A DNA stretch of 38,025 nt, taken from Hyphomicrobiales bacterium. Its GTDB lineage: Bacteria; Pseudomonadota; Alphaproteobacteria; Rhizobiales; Methyloligellaceae. The stretch lies in contig JAJFHO010000203.1 of assembly GCA_021775575.1 (NCBI GenBank), positions 1-38,025 on the forward strand, written 5' to 3'. The stretch's first letter is position 1; the number at the start of each line of letters is the position of its first letter. The notes below the pieces were generated by a model. It saw only the letters and a list, made by a program, of their open reading frames with translations. It ran no database searches and was not told the origin of the DNA. The position numbers and the translations under genes are program-made. Below, one piece after another: positions 36,328-38,025 of this stretch.

Positions 36328-36831
36328 TCAATGCTTGTGCTTGTGATTGTGAGCGCCGGGCGCTGGCGCCGAAAGCTTCTGTGTCTTCACCTCGATGTTC
36401 ACGACACCGGCATTCCTGAAGGTGAGCGTCATGGGAATCAGATCGCCTTCCTTCAGCGGTTTCTTCAGGCCGAAAAGCATAATGTGAAGTCCGCCTGGCT
36501 TGAACTCGGCCATACCATTGGCTGGAATGGCGACACCGCCCTCCACGCGGCGCATCCTCATGATGTCGCCATCCTTGATATGGGTGTGCAACTCAGCCTT
36601 CTCGGCCGCCGCGCTCGCCGCCGACAGCAGCCTGTCACCGGCAGGACCGGCATTCATGATCGTCATAAATGCCGCTCCAGTTGCCATCTGCCCGATCGTC
36701 GCGCGTGTCCAGGGGTGATCGATGGTCAAAGGCCCCGACTTGTACTCTTTGGCGGCGCCGGCCGACGCCAGCAACCCGAAGGCCAGCGCCGACACTGCCG
36801 ATAACCGCGTCAATTTCATCATTTTCGTCAT
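36328..36831 (-). CDS. PCu(A)C-type periplasmic copper chaperone
   Basis: 167 residues. After a signal peptide (MKLTRLSAVSALAFGLLASAGAA) comes a cupredoxin-like PCu(A)C domain: IDHPWTRATIGQMATGAAFMTI, AELHTHIKDGDIMRMRRVEGG and FKPGGLHIMLFGLKKPL, matching the His/Met copper-site pattern, although the first motif reads HTH where many members have HTM. A histidine-rich tail (HNHKHKH) could bind extra metal. It delivers Cu(I) to the CuA site of cytochrome oxidase or handles periplasmic copper. ATG 36831 has AGAGG 10 bases upstream. It follows the outer-membrane protein gene after a strong hairpin. Confidence 0.92.
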   Translation of the reverse strand: MTKMMKLTRLSAVSALAFGLLASAGAAKEYKSGPLTIDHPWTRATIGQMATGAAFMTIMNAGPAGDRLLSAASAAAEKAELHTHIKDGDIMRMRRVEGGVAIPANGMAEFKPGGLHIMLFGLKKPLKEGDLIPMTLTFRNAGVVNIEVKTQKLSAPAPGAHNHKHKH

Positions 36832-36860
36832 CCGGTTTACACCTCTTGGATATAAAACTG

Positions 36861-36887
36861 CGCCGGGAGGCAACAGTCCTCCCGGCG
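36861..36887 (-). terminator. Ten-base-pair hairpin between the outer-membrane and copper-chaperone genes
   Basis: CGCCGGGAGG (36861-36870) and CCTCCCGGCG (36878-36887) pair perfectly around a seven-base loop. On the minus strand it is followed by CAGTTTTAT, a short T-run, so it may be a partial terminator or an mRNA-stabilising element that lowers expression of the downstream chaperone gene. It lies 30 bases upstream of the chaperone ATG. Confidence 0.65.
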
Positions 36888-36900
36888 TTGAAACCTGAAA

Positions 36901-38022
36901 TCAGCAATCGCCGAGCGCCTTCTGCCAGCCGAGCGTGAACATCCAGTCGACCTCCATCTGCGGGCCATTCAGCTTCTGGTAGATGGGGACGCCGAATTCG
37001 GCCGCCAGACGATGGCCGCACACCGCGCCCCGCTGTCCGACAAGATTGACGCCGAACGACAGATCGACCCGCTCGCCGCCATAGTTATCGGGGTCGGCGG
37101 TCTGCACCGGCGCGACGATATTGAGATCGATCCCGTCGATGGAATCCTGCGTGCGGCCGGTCAGGCGCAAGGACGTGCTGACCCACTGCGCCCACTGATA
37201 CTGGGCCCACAGCGTCGCCTGGTGAATGTCGCCAAGGGCATAACCCTCGTCGTTGGCGTCCTCGAGCCGTATCCAGCCGCGATATTGGCCACCCAGCGAG
37301 AGATTGCCCTGCCGTTTCGTCGCAACGATGCCGGGAAGCAGATCCCATGTCCCCGATCCGTTTTGCATGGCATAGGGCAAGCGCAAGTTGGGACGTGTGT
37401 TATTCGGCGCCAGCACGGTGGCCCGCTCGGTGATCGAGCCGGTTGGCGCGCTGACCCCGAGCAACAGATTGACGTGGACCGCGCCATCAGACGATTTATC
37501 ATCGAAAAGCCCGACGATGGAGGTAAGCGAGATATCGCCGACCCCTGACGATTTGGTCGTGAATGTTCCCAGCCGGGTAGTCCCCGCCCCGCCCTGAAAA
37601 GTGATGTGGTCCATCTCTTTCCTGATATAGGGCGCCATGCCCATGATCGTGACGCGGTCGCTCAGGCCGTACATCGCACTGAACATGTGCATGTCCATGC
37701 GCATTTCGGTGGGGACGACGCGGAGCGTCGGCGGCTGTCCGGGCGTTCCGAAAAAGCGGTTGGGTATGGTGGTAACGATAGTTTCCGGCGAAACGTCGCT
37801 ATCGCCGATGAGATTGCCCTCCATCTCCATGCGCATATAGCGATAGGAAAACATCAAACCGCCTTTGCCGTGGCGGTGTTCGCCCATCACGCCGATCGGC
37901 CCATGGCCGTCGGCACGCGGCGATTTGTCGTGGGCTGCGGCGCCCGTGAACGGCGGGACGCTCACGCACGCGGCGACCGCCACGACTGCCAGAGGCACCC
38001 GAAAATGAATTTTGCAAGACAT
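36901..38022 (-). CDS. Outer-membrane transporter-like beta-barrel protein
   Basis: 373 residues. The signal peptide is MSCKIHFRVPLAVVAVAACV...GAAA. The mature protein begins with a His/Met-rich segment (HGPIGVMGEHRHGKGGLMFSYRYMRMEMEGN), and MRMDMHMFSAMYGLSDRVTIMGMAPYIRKEM follows, as in outer-membrane proteins loosely related to the phenol-degradation MetA (PF13557) family. Alternating strands to the C-terminus (LSLGGQYRGWIRLED, LRLTGRTQDSIDG, VDLSFGVNL) support a barrel. The His/Met richness and the copper chaperone next door suggest copper-related transport or sensing. The ATG is 3 bases from the window edge, so a longer upstream start cannot be excluded, but the signal peptide supports this one. 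Confidence 0.78.
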   Translation of the reverse strand: MSCKIHFRVPLAVVAVAACVSVPPFTGAAAHDKSPRADGHGPIGVMGEHRHGKGGLMFSYRYMRMEMEGNLIGDSDVSPETIVTTIPNRFFGTPGQPPTLRVVPTEMRMDMHMFSAMYGLSDRVTIMGMAPYIRKEMDHITFQGGAGTTRLGTFTTKSSGVGDISLTSIVGLFDDKSSDGAVHVNLLLGVSAPTGSITERATVLAPNNTRPNLRLPYAMQNGSGTWDLLPGIVATKRQGNLSLGGQYRGWIRLEDANDEGYALGDIHQATLWAQYQWAQWVSTSLRLTGRTQDSIDGIDLNIVAPVQTADPDNYGGERVDLSFGVNLVGQRGAVCGHRLAAEFGVPIYQKLNGPQMEVDWMFTLGWQKALGDC

Positions 38023-38025
38023 GAC

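Overview
The window looks like a chromosomal segment of an alphaproteobacterium, probably close to Hyphomicrobiales/Parvibaculales. The base composition is moderately high in GC. Two DUF2336 proteins, an ELM1-family protein and a PAS-rich soluble histidine kinase are all typical of the class. The order carA...carB-greA...Lrp...trxB-LysR matches what I recall from this class. A long palindromic intergenic repeat and a candidate small RNA with anti-Shine-Dalgarno loops point the same way. No tRNA, rRNA, insertion sequence, phage gene or CRISPR array is visible. The assignment rests on recalled family knowledge, not on a search.

Layout. 1-3557: the end of a DsrE-like gene with its terminator, a 620-base gene-free stretch, then two tandem CNNM/CorC-type membrane proteins. 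3554-6593 (minus): acetyltransferase, NodB-like deacetylase and M20 peptidase. 6775-10104: a divergent envelope-sensing cluster, with PepSY protein and cytochrome b561 on the minus strand and Tat-exported PepSY protein, OmpR-type regulator and histidine kinase on the plus strand. 10334-15055: an orphan three-PAS histidine kinase, a REP-like repeat, an exported caspase-like protein and an outer-membrane beta-barrel protein. 15265-24150: GatB/YqeY, carA, a small exported protein with a TetR regulator divergent from a glutathione S-transferase, a methyltransferase with a monooxygenase-fold protein, carB and greA. 24319-31212: two DUF2336 proteins, an Lrp/AsnC regulator, ELM1, a 2OG-Fe(II) oxygenase and an exported von Willebrand A protein with five ~86-residue repeats. 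31423-36228: trxB, a LysR regulator, a candidate sRNA and a large chemoreceptor. 36328-38022 (minus): a PCu(A)C copper chaperone downstream of an outer-membrane protein.

How genes may work together. CarA and CarB form carbamoyl-phosphate synthetase although they are about 3 kb apart. The PepSY/b561/two-component cluster looks like an envelope stress or metal response. The TetR regulator probably controls itself, its exported partner and the GST through a perfect 24-bp palindrome. The outer-membrane protein and PCu(A)C chaperone probably serve copper handling.

The most interesting non-coding signal is at about 33486-33676: a promoter-like TTGTTG-17-TAGATT, two hairpins whose loops carry CCCTCCC and CTCTCCTCCC, and a strong intrinsic terminator. 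This is the architecture of alphaproteobacterial 'cuckoo'-type (CCUCCUCCC-loop) small RNAs.
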